Shown here in pieces: positions 5,589 through 12,844 of a stretch of 14,537 nt of DNA. Both the position numbers and the translations under genes were made by a program. The number at the start of each line of letters is the position of its first letter. Within the stretch, counting starts at the first letter, position 1. The DNA lies in assembly GCA_034435615.1 (NCBI GenBank), contig DAOTWZ010000039.1:1-14537 (forward strand), written 5' to 3'. The notes beneath the pieces were generated by a model. It did no database searches, was not told the DNA's origin, and saw nothing but the letters and a program-made list of their open reading frames with translations. This DNA is from H17-190 sp034435615. GTDB lineage: Bacteria; Chloroflexota; Dehalococcoidia; SM23-28-2; HRBIN24.

Positions 5589-7799
5589 TCAGCTGTCGCT
5601 GGGCCCCAGGCGCTCCAGCGGGGCGAAGGAGAGGAGGAGCTTCTTGATGCCGGCCGCTCCCTTGAAGGCCACCGTCACAATCTCGTCCTCGCCAGAGGGG
5701 GCGCAGGAGACCACCACCCCCTCCCCGAACTGGGGGTGCCTCACCAGGTCGCCCGCCCGGAAGCTCCCCCTCGGCGCCTCCTGGCGGGCTGGCACCGGCC
5801 GGGGAGGGCCGTAGAGGAGCGGCGGCCGGGGTGTCTCCACCGTCGCCGTCAGGTGGGGCGGCAGGTCGTTCAGGAAGCGGGAGGGCGGGTGGGGCCCCGA
5901 GAAGGAGCGGCGGAAGGCCCGCACCAGGTAGAGCCGCTCCTTGGCCCGCGTCATCCCCACGTAGCAGAGGCGCCGCTCCTCCTCCATCTGGGCCGGGTCG
6001 TCGAAGGAGCGGGCGTGGGGCAGCAGCCCCTCCTCCATCCCCACGATGAAGACCACCGGGAACTCCAGCCCCTTGGCGGCATGCAGAGTGATGAGGGTGA
6101 CGGCGTTGGCCCGCTCGTCGTACTCGTCCACGCTGGTGATGAGGGCCACGTCCTCCAGGAGGGCGGTCAGCGCCTCCTCCAGCCGCAGCTCGTCGTACTG
6201 GGCGGCCACCGCCCGCAGCTCCTGCACGTTCTCCCAGCGTTCCTCCCCCTGTCGCTCCGAGAGGATGTAGGCCTGGTAGCCCGTCCGCTCGATGACGGTG
6301 TCCAGGAGCTGGCCCAGGGAGGAGTGGGGCGCCAGGGCGATGAGCTCGTTCAGCAGGCCCAGAAAGCGCAGCAGGGCGCCCACGGTCCGGCGCTGGAAGC
6401 CGTGGCGCGGCGCAGCCAGCCCCTCCGCCGAGGGGACGTCCCGCTCCTGCTCCGCCAGCACCTGCAGGGCCGAGTAGAGGGGTAGCCCCTGCTCCCGGGC
6501 CCACCGCTGCAGCTCCGCCACCGTCCGCTCGCCGATGCCCCGCGGCGGCACGTTCAGCACCCGCAGCAGGGCCAGCGAGTCGAAGGGGTTGTGGACCAGC
6601 CGCAGGTAGGCCAGCAGGTCCTTCACCTCTCGTCGCTCGTAGAAGCGCGTCCCCCCCACCAGCCGATAGGGGATGCCCCGCCGCACCAGCGCCTCCTCCA
6701 GCGGGCGCGACTGGGCGTTGGTGCGGTACATGACGGCGCAGTCGCGGGGCGAGCATCCCTCCTCCCGCACCAGCCGCTCTATCTCCGCCGCCACGAAGGA
6801 CGCCTCCTCCACCTCGTCGTACCCCTCGTAGAGGAAGACGGGGTGGCCAGGCCCCGCCTCCGTCCACAGCCGCTTCTCCTTCCGCTGCTTGTTCACCACG
6901 ATGACGCGCTGGGCGCAGTCCAGGATGGTCTGGGTGGAGCGATAGTTCTGCTCCAGAAGGACCACCTTGGCCTCCGGGAAGTCGTGCTCGAAGCCCAGGA
7001 TGTTGCGGATGTCGGCCGCCCGCCAGGTGTAGATGGACTGGTCGGGGTCGCCCACCACGCAGATGTTGCGGTGCCGCCCCGCCAGCAGCCGCACCAGGAC
7101 ATACTGGGCCACGTTCGTGTCCTGGAACTCGTCCACGTGCTGGTAGAGGAAGCGCTCGGCGTACTTGGCCAGGACGCTCTCGTGCTCCTGGAAGAGCTGG
7201 ACCGTCTTCGTCAGCAGGTCATCGAAGTCCAGGGCGCCGTTCTCCTCCAGCAGCCTCTGATAGCGCTCGTAGACGCGGGCCGCTACCTCCTGATAGTAGT
7301 CCTGGGCCAGGGCGGCCACGTTCTGGGGCGTCCGCAGCTCGCTCTTGGCCCGGGAGATGGCCGCCAGCACGGAGCCAGGGGAGAACCGCTTGGGGTCCAG
7401 GTCCAGCTCCTGCAGCGCCTGCTTCACCGCCGCCGTCTGGTCGTCCTCGTCGTAGATGGCGAAGTTGCGGGGGACGCCGATGCGCTCCCCCTCCACTCGC
7501 AGGATGCGGGCGCACAGGGAGTGGAAGGTGCCGATGCTCATCTCCGTCCCCAGCGACTCCCCCACCAGCCCCAGCACTCGCTCCCGCATCTCCCGCGCTG
7601 CCTTGTTGGTGAAGGTGACGGCCAGTATGCGGTAGGGGCGCACGCCGCGATGGGCCACCAGGTAGGCGATTCGGTGGGCGATGACGCGCGTCTTCCCCGA
7701 CCCCGGGCCGGCTATGATCAGCAGCGGCCCTTCGGTGTGGGTGACCGCCTCCCGCTGGGCCGGGTTCAGCCCCGACAGAATAGGGTCCGTCACGGTCAT
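5589..7799 (-). CDS. pcrA: UvrD/PcrA-type ATP-dependent DNA helicase
   Basis: This is a superfamily 1A 3'-5' helicase used in DNA repair and replication restart. All motifs are present in 736 residues: Q motif LNPAQREAV (11-19), Walker A AGPGSGKT (30-37), TFTNKAAREM, DEFQDTN (223-229), GDPDQSIYTWRAADI (250-264), QNYRS (284-288), TLHAAKGLEFPVVF (571-584) and CYVGMTRAK (612-620). The C-terminal Tudor-like domain (about 680-731: GDLVRHPQFGEG to GIKKLLLSFAPLE) is the one that binds RNA polymerase in Gram-positive PcrA, which argues for PcrA over Rep. I chose the ATG at 7799 because MTVTDPILSGLNPAQREAV matches family N-termini; the frame is open to 8000 but that part overlaps maf and looks unrelated. 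No Shine-Dalgarno sequence precedes it; a TATCCT hexamer sits 10 nt upstream. It begins 55 nt after maf. Confidence 0.95.
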   Translation of the reverse strand: MTVTDPILSGLNPAQREAVTHTEGPLLIIAGPGSGKTRVIAHRIAYLVAHRGVRPYRILAVTFTNKAAREMRERVLGLVGESLGTEMSIGTFHSLCARILRVEGERIGVPRNFAIYDEDDQTAAVKQALQELDLDPKRFSPGSVLAAISRAKSELRTPQNVAALAQDYYQEVAARVYERYQRLLEENGALDFDDLLTKTVQLFQEHESVLAKYAERFLYQHVDEFQDTNVAQYVLVRLLAGRHRNICVVGDPDQSIYTWRAADIRNILGFEHDFPEAKVVLLEQNYRSTQTILDCAQRVIVVNKQRKEKRLWTEAGPGHPVFLYEGYDEVEEASFVAAEIERLVREEGCSPRDCAVMYRTNAQSRPLEEALVRRGIPYRLVGGTRFYERREVKDLLAYLRLVHNPFDSLALLRVLNVPPRGIGERTVAELQRWAREQGLPLYSALQVLAEQERDVPSAEGLAAPRHGFQRRTVGALLRFLGLLNELIALAPHSSLGQLLDTVIERTGYQAYILSERQGEERWENVQELRAVAAQYDELRLEEALTALLEDVALITSVDEYDERANAVTLITLHAAKGLEFPVVFIVGMEEGLLPHARSFDDPAQMEEERRLCYVGMTRAKERLYLVRAFRRSFSGPHPPSRFLNDLPPHLTATVETPRPPLLYGPPRPVPARQEAPRGSFRAGDLVRHPQFGEGVVVSCAPSGEDEIVTVAFKGAAGIKKLLLSFAPLERLGPSDS

Positions 7800-7854
7800 G
7801 CTGGATATGAGGATACCGCGGCGTCCCGCCCACGGCATAGGCGGCGGCGCCCGC

Positions 7855-8496
7855 TCAACGGTCGCCCAGGAGAGGACAGGAGAGGCACTGGGGCAGCAGC
7901 CGGTCCGGCGTAGGCTCCGGCGCCGCCAGGCCCGCCCGGGCCAGCAGGCGGATGACCACCGCCAGCGAGAGGCCCACCACGTTGCAGTAGCAGCCCTCAT
8001 AGGCGGCCACGGGCAGGAAGGGCTCGTCCTGGATGCCGTAGGCGCCGGCCCTGTCCAAGGGCATCCCGGTGGCCACGTAGGCCGCTATCTCCTCCTCCCC
8101 GTAGCGACGCATGAGGACGCGGGTGATGGCGTGCCCCAGGAGGAGCCTTCGCCCCCGCGCCAGCGCCACCGCGGTGACGACGCGGTGCCAGCGGCCCCGC
8201 AGCCGCTGCAGCATCGCCGTCGCCTCCTGAGCATCCCGGGGCTTGGCCAGGGGCTGACCTCGCTGGACGACGATGGTATCGGCTGCCAGGACGGGGCAGC
8301 CCGGGTAGCGCCCGGCCACCGCCAGGGCCTTGGCGCGGGCCAGCCGTCGGGCGAGCCGTTCCGGATGGGGCGCCCGCGGCGGCAGCTCCTCCTCCAGTCC
8401 CGGGCCCACAGCGATGAAGTCCAGGCCCAGACGTGAGAGGAGCCAGCGCCGCCGCGGCGAGGCCGAGGCCAGCACCAGGGCGGGGCGCTCCCTCAT
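7855..8496 (-). CDS. maf: Maf-family nucleotide pyrophosphatase
   Basis: Maf proteins hydrolyse non-canonical or surplus nucleoside triphosphates in the cytoplasm and are linked to septum control. The 213-residue protein shows LASASPRR (9-16), Lys56, ADTIV with Asp73 as catalytic base, KPRD (85-88), and GAYGIQ (151-156) followed by NVVGLSL. The GAYGIQ type and KP motif fit the dTTP/UTP branch (YhdE-like) better than the m7GTP branch (YceF-like), though this split is inference. The ATG at 8496 is favoured: it overlaps the stop of the upstream methyltransferase gene as ATGA and has GGAG 6 nt before it, pointing to translational coupling. A start 24 nt earlier would add eight unfamiliar residues. 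The C-terminus has a short extension with Cys204 and Cys207. Confidence 0.92.
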   Translation of the reverse strand: MRERPALVLASASPRRRWLLSRLGLDFIAVGPGLEEELPPRAPHPERLARRLARAKALAVAGRYPGCPVLAADTIVVQRGQPLAKPRDAQEATAMLQRLRGRWHRVVTAVALARGRRLLLGHAITRVLMRRYGEEEIAAYVATGMPLDRAGAYGIQDEPFLPVAAYEGCYCNVVGLSLAVVIRLLARAGLAAPEPTPDRLLPQCLSCPLLGDR

Positions 8497-9686
8497 TCCC
8501 GCTCCAGGGTGGCCACGCACTCTATGTGATAGGTCTGCGGGAACATGTCCAGGGGCGTCACGTCCAGCAAGCGGTAGCCGCCATCGCAGAGCTGGCGCAG
8601 GTCGCGGGCCAGCGTCGTGGGGTCGCAGGAGACGTAGACGACGCGCCTCGGCCCCAGCTTCAGCACCCCTTGCAGCGCCCGCGGGTGGCAGCCTACCCGC
8701 GGCGGGTCCAGGATGAGGACGTCCGGCCTCACCCCCAGCTCCGGGAGCACCTCCTCCACCTTGCCCCGGCGGTAGAGGACGTTACCGATGCCCAGCAGGT
8801 TGTGCAGGGCGTCCTCCACCGCCGCCGCCGACTCCTCGATGGCTATGACCCGTCGGACGTAGGGCGCCAGCAGGACGGCGAAGGTGCCCACCCCGGCATA
8901 GGCATCGGCCAGCACCTCCTCGCCGGTGAGGGAAAGCCTCTCCCGTACCAGCTCCACCAGCCGCTCCGCCTGGCGGGTGTTGGTCTGGAAGAAGGAGGCG
9001 CCGGAGATGCGGAAGCGCCGGCCCAGCAGCTCCTCCTCGTAGAAGCTCTGACCGGAGGGGAGGGAGGGCTCCACGTGGCGGAGATCGGGATGGATGAGGA
9101 CCTGGCCGGTGTTGACACCGTAGCGGATGGCCACCTGATGGACCCCCCGGACCTTGCCCTGGAGGCGGGCCAGCGCCTCGTTGATCCAGGGGTGCATGAG
9201 GAGACAGCGGTCTATGCGCAGGAAGACGTAGCCGTGCCCCGGCCGGGAGACGAACCCCAGGTTCCCCTCCCTGTCCAGGGAGAAGCGGGCGTGGTTCCGG
9301 TAGCCATAGGGCTCCGGTGCTCCCACCGTGGGGGAGACCGGCGGCTCCTCGAACTTGCCGATGCGCCGTAGCTGCTCCCGCACTATGTGTTGCTTCAGCT
9401 CCAGTTGCTTCTCGTAGGCGATGTGCTGCCACTGACAGCCGCCGCAGACGCCGAAGTAGGGGCAGGGTGGCTCCACCCGCCAGGGGGAGGGCCGCAGCAC
9501 CTCTGTGACCCGGCCCAGGGCGTAGTCCCGCTTCTTCTTCTCTATCTCCGCCATCACCTCCTCGCCAGGGATGCCGAAGTCGACGAAGACGATCCGTCCT
9601 TCCTCCCGGCCGATGGCGGCGCCGCGGAAGGCGATATCCTCCAGGGAGAGGGTAACGCGCCGGCGTTCCTGTCTCTCTTCCTTCAT
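8493..9686 (-). CDS. rlmD: RlmD/TrmA-family RNA uracil-C5 methyltransferase with 4Fe-4S site
   Basis: The enzyme methylates C5 of a uridine in 23S rRNA (RlmD and RlmCD types) or tRNA with S-adenosylmethionine. Its 397 residues carry an N-terminal TRAM domain (about 10-62: LEDIAFRGAAIGREEG, VDFGIPGEEV), four iron-sulfur cysteines (Cys75, Cys81, Cys84 in CPYFGVCGGC, and Cys161), SFFQTN (231-236), the SAM motif DAYAGVGTFA (261-270), DPPRVG (327-332), catalytic Cys354 in YVSCDPTTLARDL, and the end HIECVATLER with Glu389 as general base. The exact target base cannot be told from sequence, so the symbol is provisional. The start at 9686 has GGAGG 6 nt upstream; the frame opens further to 9779 but those residues have no TRAM character. 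It is the first gene of a leftward cluster with maf, pcrA and perhaps the MscS gene. Confidence 0.93.
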   Translation of the reverse strand: MKEERQERRRVTLSLEDIAFRGAAIGREEGRIVFVDFGIPGEEVMAEIEKKKRDYALGRVTEVLRPSPWRVEPPCPYFGVCGGCQWQHIAYEKQLELKQHIVREQLRRIGKFEEPPVSPTVGAPEPYGYRNHARFSLDREGNLGFVSRPGHGYVFLRIDRCLLMHPWINEALARLQGKVRGVHQVAIRYGVNTGQVLIHPDLRHVEPSLPSGQSFYEEELLGRRFRISGASFFQTNTRQAERLVELVRERLSLTGEEVLADAYAGVGTFAVLLAPYVRRVIAIEESAAAVEDALHNLLGIGNVLYRRGKVEEVLPELGVRPDVLILDPPRVGCHPRALQGVLKLGPRRVVYVSCDPTTLARDLRQLCDGGYRLLDVTPLDMFPQTYHIECVATLERE

Positions 9687-9703
9687 GGAGGCCTCCACAG
9701 GCC

Positions 9704-9733
9704 AGTGTATGACCGGCCGCTGACCGTGGCCAA
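9704..9733 (-). promoter_or_regulatory. possible promoter for the rlmD-maf-pcrA cluster
   Basis: Read on the - strand, TTGGCC (9733-9728) and TACACT (9709-9704) are separated by 18 nt and lie just before the ribosome site of the methyltransferase gene. Both hexamers are only partial matches, so confidence is low. The transcript would have a leader of roughly 10-15 nt. Confidence 0.3.
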
Positions 9734-9748
9734 GGGGAGAAGCGTAGT

Positions 9749-9763
9749 GCCGTCTGAGACGGC
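9749..9763. promoter_or_regulatory. perfect 15-nt palindrome, operator candidate
   Basis: GCCGTCT-G-AGACGGC is a perfect 7-bp inverted repeat around one base. It occupies the spacer between the expected -35 position and the extended -10 at 9766-9774 of the rightward zinc-ribbon gene, the classical place for a repressor site. A one-base loop makes an RNA hairpin less likely than a dimeric protein site. The cognate regulator is unknown. Confidence 0.4.
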
Positions 9764-9765
9764 CA

Positions 9766-9774
9766 TGATATAAT
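9766..9774 (+). promoter_or_regulatory. extended -10 promoter for the zinc-ribbon membrane protein
   Basis: TGATATAAT contains the TGn extension directly joined to a consensus TATAAT (9769-9774). There is no clear -35, as is common for extended -10 promoters. Transcription would begin near 9781, leaving about 29 nt before the ATG at 9810, with a purine-rich GGAGAGAG stretch serving as ribosome site. Confidence 0.6.
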
Positions 9775-9809
9775 GACAACGATTTGCCGCTGGAGAGAGA
9801 GCGAGAGTA

Positions 9810-10424
9810 ATGGACCGCAACGCAGCTATCTTTCTCGGCGCCCTCCTGGGCGGCCTGTGGCTGCTCTTCCTCTGGCTCGGCATCGTCGCCTGGACCTACC
9901 GGGACGTGCGCTCCCGCAGCCGCGACCTGACGGTGCAGGTGCTGGCGGTCTTCCTGGTGCTCATGTTCTTCCCGGGCATGAACGTGCCCGGCCTCCTGCT
10001 CTACCTTCTCCTCCGCCCGCGGGAGACCCTGGAGGAGGCCTACGCCCGCTCTCTAGAGCAAGAGGCGTTGCTGGCGGAGGTGGGGGAGGGGGCCCTCTGC
10101 GCCCAGTGCCAGCAGCCTGTGCAGAAAGACTTCCTCTTCTGCCCTTACTGCCAGGCCCACCTCAGGGAGCCGTGCCGTAGCTGCGAGCGTCTCCTGAGCC
10201 TCTACTGGAGCATCTGCCCCTACTGCGGCACACCCAGGGGGCCGCGGGCTGTCAGCGTGCCCGTCCAGGAAGTGGCCCCGGAGCCGCGGACAGCGGAGCC
10301 GGTGGCGGGGACGGCCCCCAGCACCGCTGGCCGCTCCCGGGGCCGCGCCAGCAGTCGCTCCCAGGGGACGGAGTCGGGCACGGAAGAGCCGGCGGAGGGC
10401 AACGCCGCCGGGCCCCAGCTCTGA
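9810..10424 (+). CDS. membrane protein with double zinc ribbon
   Basis: The 204-residue protein has two hydrophobic segments, about 7-28 and 41-68, then a cytoplasmic-type double zinc ribbon: Cys97, Cys100, Cys111 and Cys114 form one site, Cys122, Cys125, Cys136 and Cys139 the second (CPYC and CPYCG knuckles). This arrangement is that of DZANK-type ribbons. The last 60 residues (about 145-204) are low in complexity, rich in Ala, Pro, Ser, Arg and Glu, and probably unfolded. Proteins with two membrane helices and paired ribbons are frequent in Chloroflexota, but their function is not established; the ribbons may bind protein or nucleic acid partners at the membrane. It has its own extended -10 promoter and ends 9 nt from a convergent gene. 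Confidence 0.8.
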   Translation: MDRNAAIFLGALLGGLWLLFLWLGIVAWTYRDVRSRSRDLTVQVLAVFLVLMFFPGMNVPGLLLYLLLRPRETLEEAYARSLEQEALLAEVGEGALCAQCQQPVQKDFLFCPYCQAHLREPCRSCERLLSLYWSICPYCGTPRGPRAVSVPVQEVAPEPRTAEPVAGTAPSTAGRSRGRASSRSQGTESGTEEPAEGNAAGPQL

Positions 10425-10433
10425 TAGAGGACT

Positions 10434-11372
10434 TTAGCCAGCCGCTCCGGCCAGGGAGAGCAGCGTCTCCGGCGGGACGGTGGCGCTCAGGAGCTGGGCC
10501 GCTCGCCTCGCCTTCTCGTCACCTGCCAGCCGCACGGCGCCGATGAGCTCCTCCAGCCGCCGCGCCACGTCCACGGTCTCCAGCCGGGTCAGGAGGAGAG
10601 GCACCTCGTCCTCCTCCGCCCGCTGGAGCACGTAGGAGAGGACGGGCAGGTCACCGCTAATGATGAGGCAGGGGACGCCCACGTTCAGGGCTGCCAGCTG
10701 GTGGTCTGGTTTATCGCTGCGGACGATGACGGCCTTCGGGTCGAGGCGACTGAAGTAGCCCTGGCCGGGGTCGGCGGCGATGGAGGAGATGTAGACCCGG
10801 TCCAGGACATCGTCCCGGTGGCGCTCGGCGAAGAGGGTCTCCGCTTCCAGGGCCTCCGCCAACTGGTCCAGGGTGGGAGAGGCGAGGGTCCTGTCCTCGA
10901 CCAGCAGGGCCAGAGGGCGCAGGCCAGCCTCCTCCAGGGACTGACGGGCCTGCTCTTGCCGACGACGGGGCACGCAGGTGGCTACGGTGCCCAGGAAAGC
11001 CTCCCCCAGCGCCTGCGACAGGGAGGCGAGGGAGCCTTCCGTCAGCTCCGGGTAGCGGGCCACCAGGATAGCCCGGGCCCCCAGGGACTGCCACTCCGCC
11101 GGCAGCTCCCCGGCCGGCGCCTCGACAATGAGGATGTCCAGGGAGGCCCCTCGCTGGACGGCGGCGGGCAGCTCCAGCGGCTGCCGGGCGTCGCCGCTCG
11201 CCGCCAGCCCCAGGCGAGCGAATAGCTCGGCGTCGCTGGCGGCCCCTTCGTCGCCCGGGAGGCGGAGCAGGCCTGCCCTCTGACCTCGCTGGCGGAGGGC
11301 CAGCGCCAGAGCAGTGGCCACGGTAGTCTTGCCGACGAGGGGCCGGCTGGACAGGAGCAGCAGGAGAGTCAT
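10434..11372 (-). CDS. BioD-like P-loop/DRTGG domain protein
   Basis: The 312-residue protein resembles the N-terminal regulatory part of long phosphotransacetylases but lacks the catalytic acetyltransferase domain. Residues 1-40 give a P-loop of the dethiobiotin-synthetase type, SSRPLVGKTT (8-17) with Lys15 and Thr16, followed by a helix and GLLRLPG. A weakly conserved nucleotide-binding core runs to about 150 (DILIVEAP, AILVARYP). After a DRTLASPTLDQLAEAL linker comes a DRTGG domain (about 192-283) with VIVRSDKPDHQLAAL, CLIISG and VPLLLT. The domain probably binds a nucleotide or effector; the role of such stand-alone proteins is unknown. No Shine-Dalgarno sequence precedes the ATG and the promoter is very close, so the mRNA is likely nearly leaderless. 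It converges with the zinc-ribbon gene. Confidence 0.82.
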   Translation of the reverse strand: MTLLLLLSSRPLVGKTTVATALALALRQRGQRAGLLRLPGDEGAASDAELFARLGLAASGDARQPLELPAAVQRGASLDILIVEAPAGELPAEWQSLGARAILVARYPELTEGSLASLSQALGEAFLGTVATCVPRRRQEQARQSLEEAGLRPLALLVEDRTLASPTLDQLAEALEAETLFAERHRDDVLDRVYISSIAADPGQGYFSRLDPKAVIVRSDKPDHQLAALNVGVPCLIISGDLPVLSYVLQRAEEDEVPLLLTRLETVDVARRLEELIGAVRLAGDEKARRAAQLLSATVPPETLLSLAGAAG

Positions 11373-11384
11373 ACCAGCTTGCGA

Positions 11385-11393
11385 ATTATAGCA
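11385..11393 (-). promoter_or_regulatory. extended -10 promoter for the DRTGG protein gene
   Basis: On the - strand the sequence is TGCTATAAT, a consensus -10 with the TGn extension; no -35 match lies upstream. The hexamer ends 12 nt before the ATG at 11372, so transcription should start only about 5-7 nt before the start codon. The bases between (TCGCAAGCTGGT) hold no ribosome site. Confidence 0.6.
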
Positions 11394-11484
11394 CAGGCCC
11401 CGCCCAAGGTATACGGCCGCCCGGCCTGGGGGAGGTTGGACCCCTGGTGGGTGCCTGTCAGCAGGGCGGCTGGTAGGTCTGCCA

Positions 11485-12603
11485 TCAGTGGCCGCTGCCC
11501 TGGCTGACCTGCCCCTGGATGACCTCCGGGTTTTCGGGCCCCGTCACCTCCAGGTAGCCAGCCAGGTTGCGCATCAGCCGCGACAGAGAGTGGTCCACCA
11601 GGATGTAGCGCCCCGGCACCTGCAGCCCCAACTCTACCACCGTGGCCCCTCCCGCCGGGACCAGAGTCGTCTGCACGTCCGTCAGAGCGGGGGCCGTCAG
11701 GGAGGCCTGGTCGTACACCCGGTCGAAGATCTCGCCGATGATGTGGAAGGAGGAGACGGCGTTGGGCCCGCCCACTCCGAAGAAGATGCGCACCCGCTCC
11801 CCCACCTGGGCCCGCAGGGGGTGGAGCTCCGTCAGCGCCCCCACCTGGCCGTTGAAGACGTAGTACTCGGGGGCCTCCGCCAGCAGCCTGGCCGTGTCAT
11901 GCTCCACATGTCCCTTCTCCCCATAGGGGACGTTGCTGTAGAGCTCGCCCTGCATGACGTAGAACTCACGGTCCACCGGGGGCAGGCCACCCTCTGGCTC
12001 CACCAGGATCAGCCCGTACATGCCGTTGGCGATGTGCAGGGCCACCGGCGGCGTGGCGCAGTGGTAGACGTAGAGGCCCGGGTTCAGCGCCTTGAAGGTG
12101 AACTCATTGGTCTCCCCTGGCTGGGCCTGAGTATAGACGGCGCCCCCGCCGGGGCCCGTCACAGCGTGCAGGTCGATGCTGTGCACCATCGTGGAATCGG
12201 AGGCGTTGTGCAGGCGGACGGTCACCGTGTCCCCCACCCGCACACGAATGAAGGGGCCAGGCACCTGGCCGTTGAATGTCCAGTAGGTGAAGGTGACGCC
12301 GTCAGCCAGCTTCCCCACCACCTCTTTGGTCTCCAGATCCACCACCACGTGCTGGGGTGCCCGGGGGCCGATGGGTGGCGGCAGGTCGCTGGCGTCGCGG
12401 GCCACGTCCACAGCGTCGGCCCGGGCCGGCCCTGCCGCCACCGGCGGCGACGCCGAGGGGGCGGTGGTGCCCCCATCGCCAGAGGAGGCGGTCGTCCAGC
12501 TCAGCACCCCCACTGCCAGCACCGCCAGGGCCAGCAAGCTCGCCAGCGCCGTCAGCAGGTCCAGCTCCCACTTTGGCCCTCTCAGCGCGTTCGGAGCGTT
12601 CAT
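11485..12603 (-). CDS. nirK: copper-containing nitrite reductase, AniA type
   Basis: NirK reduces nitrite to nitric oxide outside the cytoplasmic membrane, taking electrons from a cupredoxin or cytochrome c. The 372-residue protein has an N-terminal hydrophobic segment (about 16-36, signal peptide or anchor; no lipobox) and a Gly/Ser/Ala/Pro linker to about 80, then two cupredoxin domains. The type 1 copper ligands His141, Cys182, His190 and Met195 and the type 2 ligands His146, His181 and His338 are all present, as are the catalytic Asp144 and His287 (SSFHIIGEIFD). Cys182-x7-His190 followed by NGMYGLILVEP is the AniA (class II) pattern. The ATG at 12603 is backed by GGAGGGAGT; an upstream in-frame ATG at 12684 has no such site and adds a non-signal-like stretch. 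A cupin gene lies 241 bp upstream on the same strand, and a cupredoxin lipoprotein gene nearby could supply electrons. Confidence 0.95.
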   Translation of the reverse strand: MNAPNALRGPKWELDLLTALASLLALAVLAVGVLSWTTASSGDGGTTAPSASPPVAAGPARADAVDVARDASDLPPPIGPRAPQHVVVDLETKEVVGKLADGVTFTYWTFNGQVPGPFIRVRVGDTVTVRLHNASDSTMVHSIDLHAVTGPGGGAVYTQAQPGETNEFTFKALNPGLYVYHCATPPVALHIANGMYGLILVEPEGGLPPVDREFYVMQGELYSNVPYGEKGHVEHDTARLLAEAPEYYVFNGQVGALTELHPLRAQVGERVRIFFGVGGPNAVSSFHIIGEIFDRVYDQASLTAPALTDVQTTLVPAGGATVVELGLQVPGRYILVDHSLSRLMRNLAGYLEVTGPENPEVIQGQVSQGSGH

Positions 12604-12724
12604 CTTGACTCCCTCCGTGCGGGCTCGGGTCTCCGTCTCTATTGCCGCGCAGGGAGGGAGATGGCGGACAGGGCTGCAGGTCACGCCTTAAGGATGCTGA
12701 AAGTCCTGATTGCGAAGGGAATAA

Positions 12725-12753
12725 AGTCAAGGTGAGGTCAGGGGAGACCTGAC
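12725..12753 (-). promoter_or_regulatory. possible nirK control region: TTGACT plus upstream dyad
   Basis: On the - strand, GTCAGG-TCTCC-CCTGAC (12753-12737) is a perfect 6-bp dyad with a 5-nt centre, and TTGACT (12730-12725), a good -35 match, follows 6 nt later. The hexamer at 17 nt spacing (AGGACT) is a poor -10, so an activator might be needed. I could not fit a clear FNR/NnrR box (TTGAT-N4-ATCAA). Confidence 0.3.
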
Positions 12754-12782
12754 AGGGGGCGTCGGGACTATCTGCACGAAGG

Positions 12783-12827
12783 GGGACACGCTCCCCGAGT
12801 CCTGGCGGGGCGCTACGCCCGCTCGGC
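12783..12827 (-). terminator. GC-rich hairpins downstream of the cupin gene
   Basis: Within 65 nt after the cupin stop two stems can form on the - strand: GCGGGCG/CGCCCCGC with one bulge (about 12807-12824), and GGGGA-GCGTG-TCCCC (12797-12783) followed by CTT only. Neither has a proper T tract, so termination is uncertain and read-through from cupin into nirK remains possible. Confidence 0.25.
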
Positions 12828-12844
12828 CACCCACGGGGCACCGG

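Noticed and set aside
4651..6867. A single 738-codon frame joining an N-terminal stretch to the MscS channel, as if a fusion
   Set aside because: The first 450 or so codons lie on the same strand as pcrA in another frame and give low-complexity Gly/Ala/Pro/Arg sequence. The protein-like part begins at the ATG at 5511.
6591..7913. A 440-codon open frame on the + strand opposite pcrA
   Set aside because: The opposite strand has all helicase motifs; this frame shows only biased composition and no domain.
7800..8000. N-terminal extension of the PcrA protein by 67 residues
   Set aside because: The extension overlaps maf, is rich in Trp and Arg, and does not resemble any PcrA N-terminus; the family start pattern fits the ATG at 7799.
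9687..9779. N-terminal extension of the RlmD-type protein by 31 residues
   Set aside because: The internal ATG at 9686 has a good GGAGG site, and the extension would run through the promoter region with the palindrome.
12604..12684. Earlier start of NirK by 27 residues
   Set aside because: The later ATG has GGAGGGAGT at proper spacing and gives a typical signal or anchor segment; the longer form puts a polar stretch with two Cys in front of it.
11488..12735. A 415-codon open frame on the + strand opposite nirK
   Set aside because: NirK has every copper ligand in place, so this is a shadow frame; the product is His/Gln/Val-rich with no motif.
12700..12735. FNR/NnrR-type box before nirK
   Set aside because: TTGAC and ATCAG are present on the - strand but 14 nt apart instead of the 4 nt needed, so the match does not hold.
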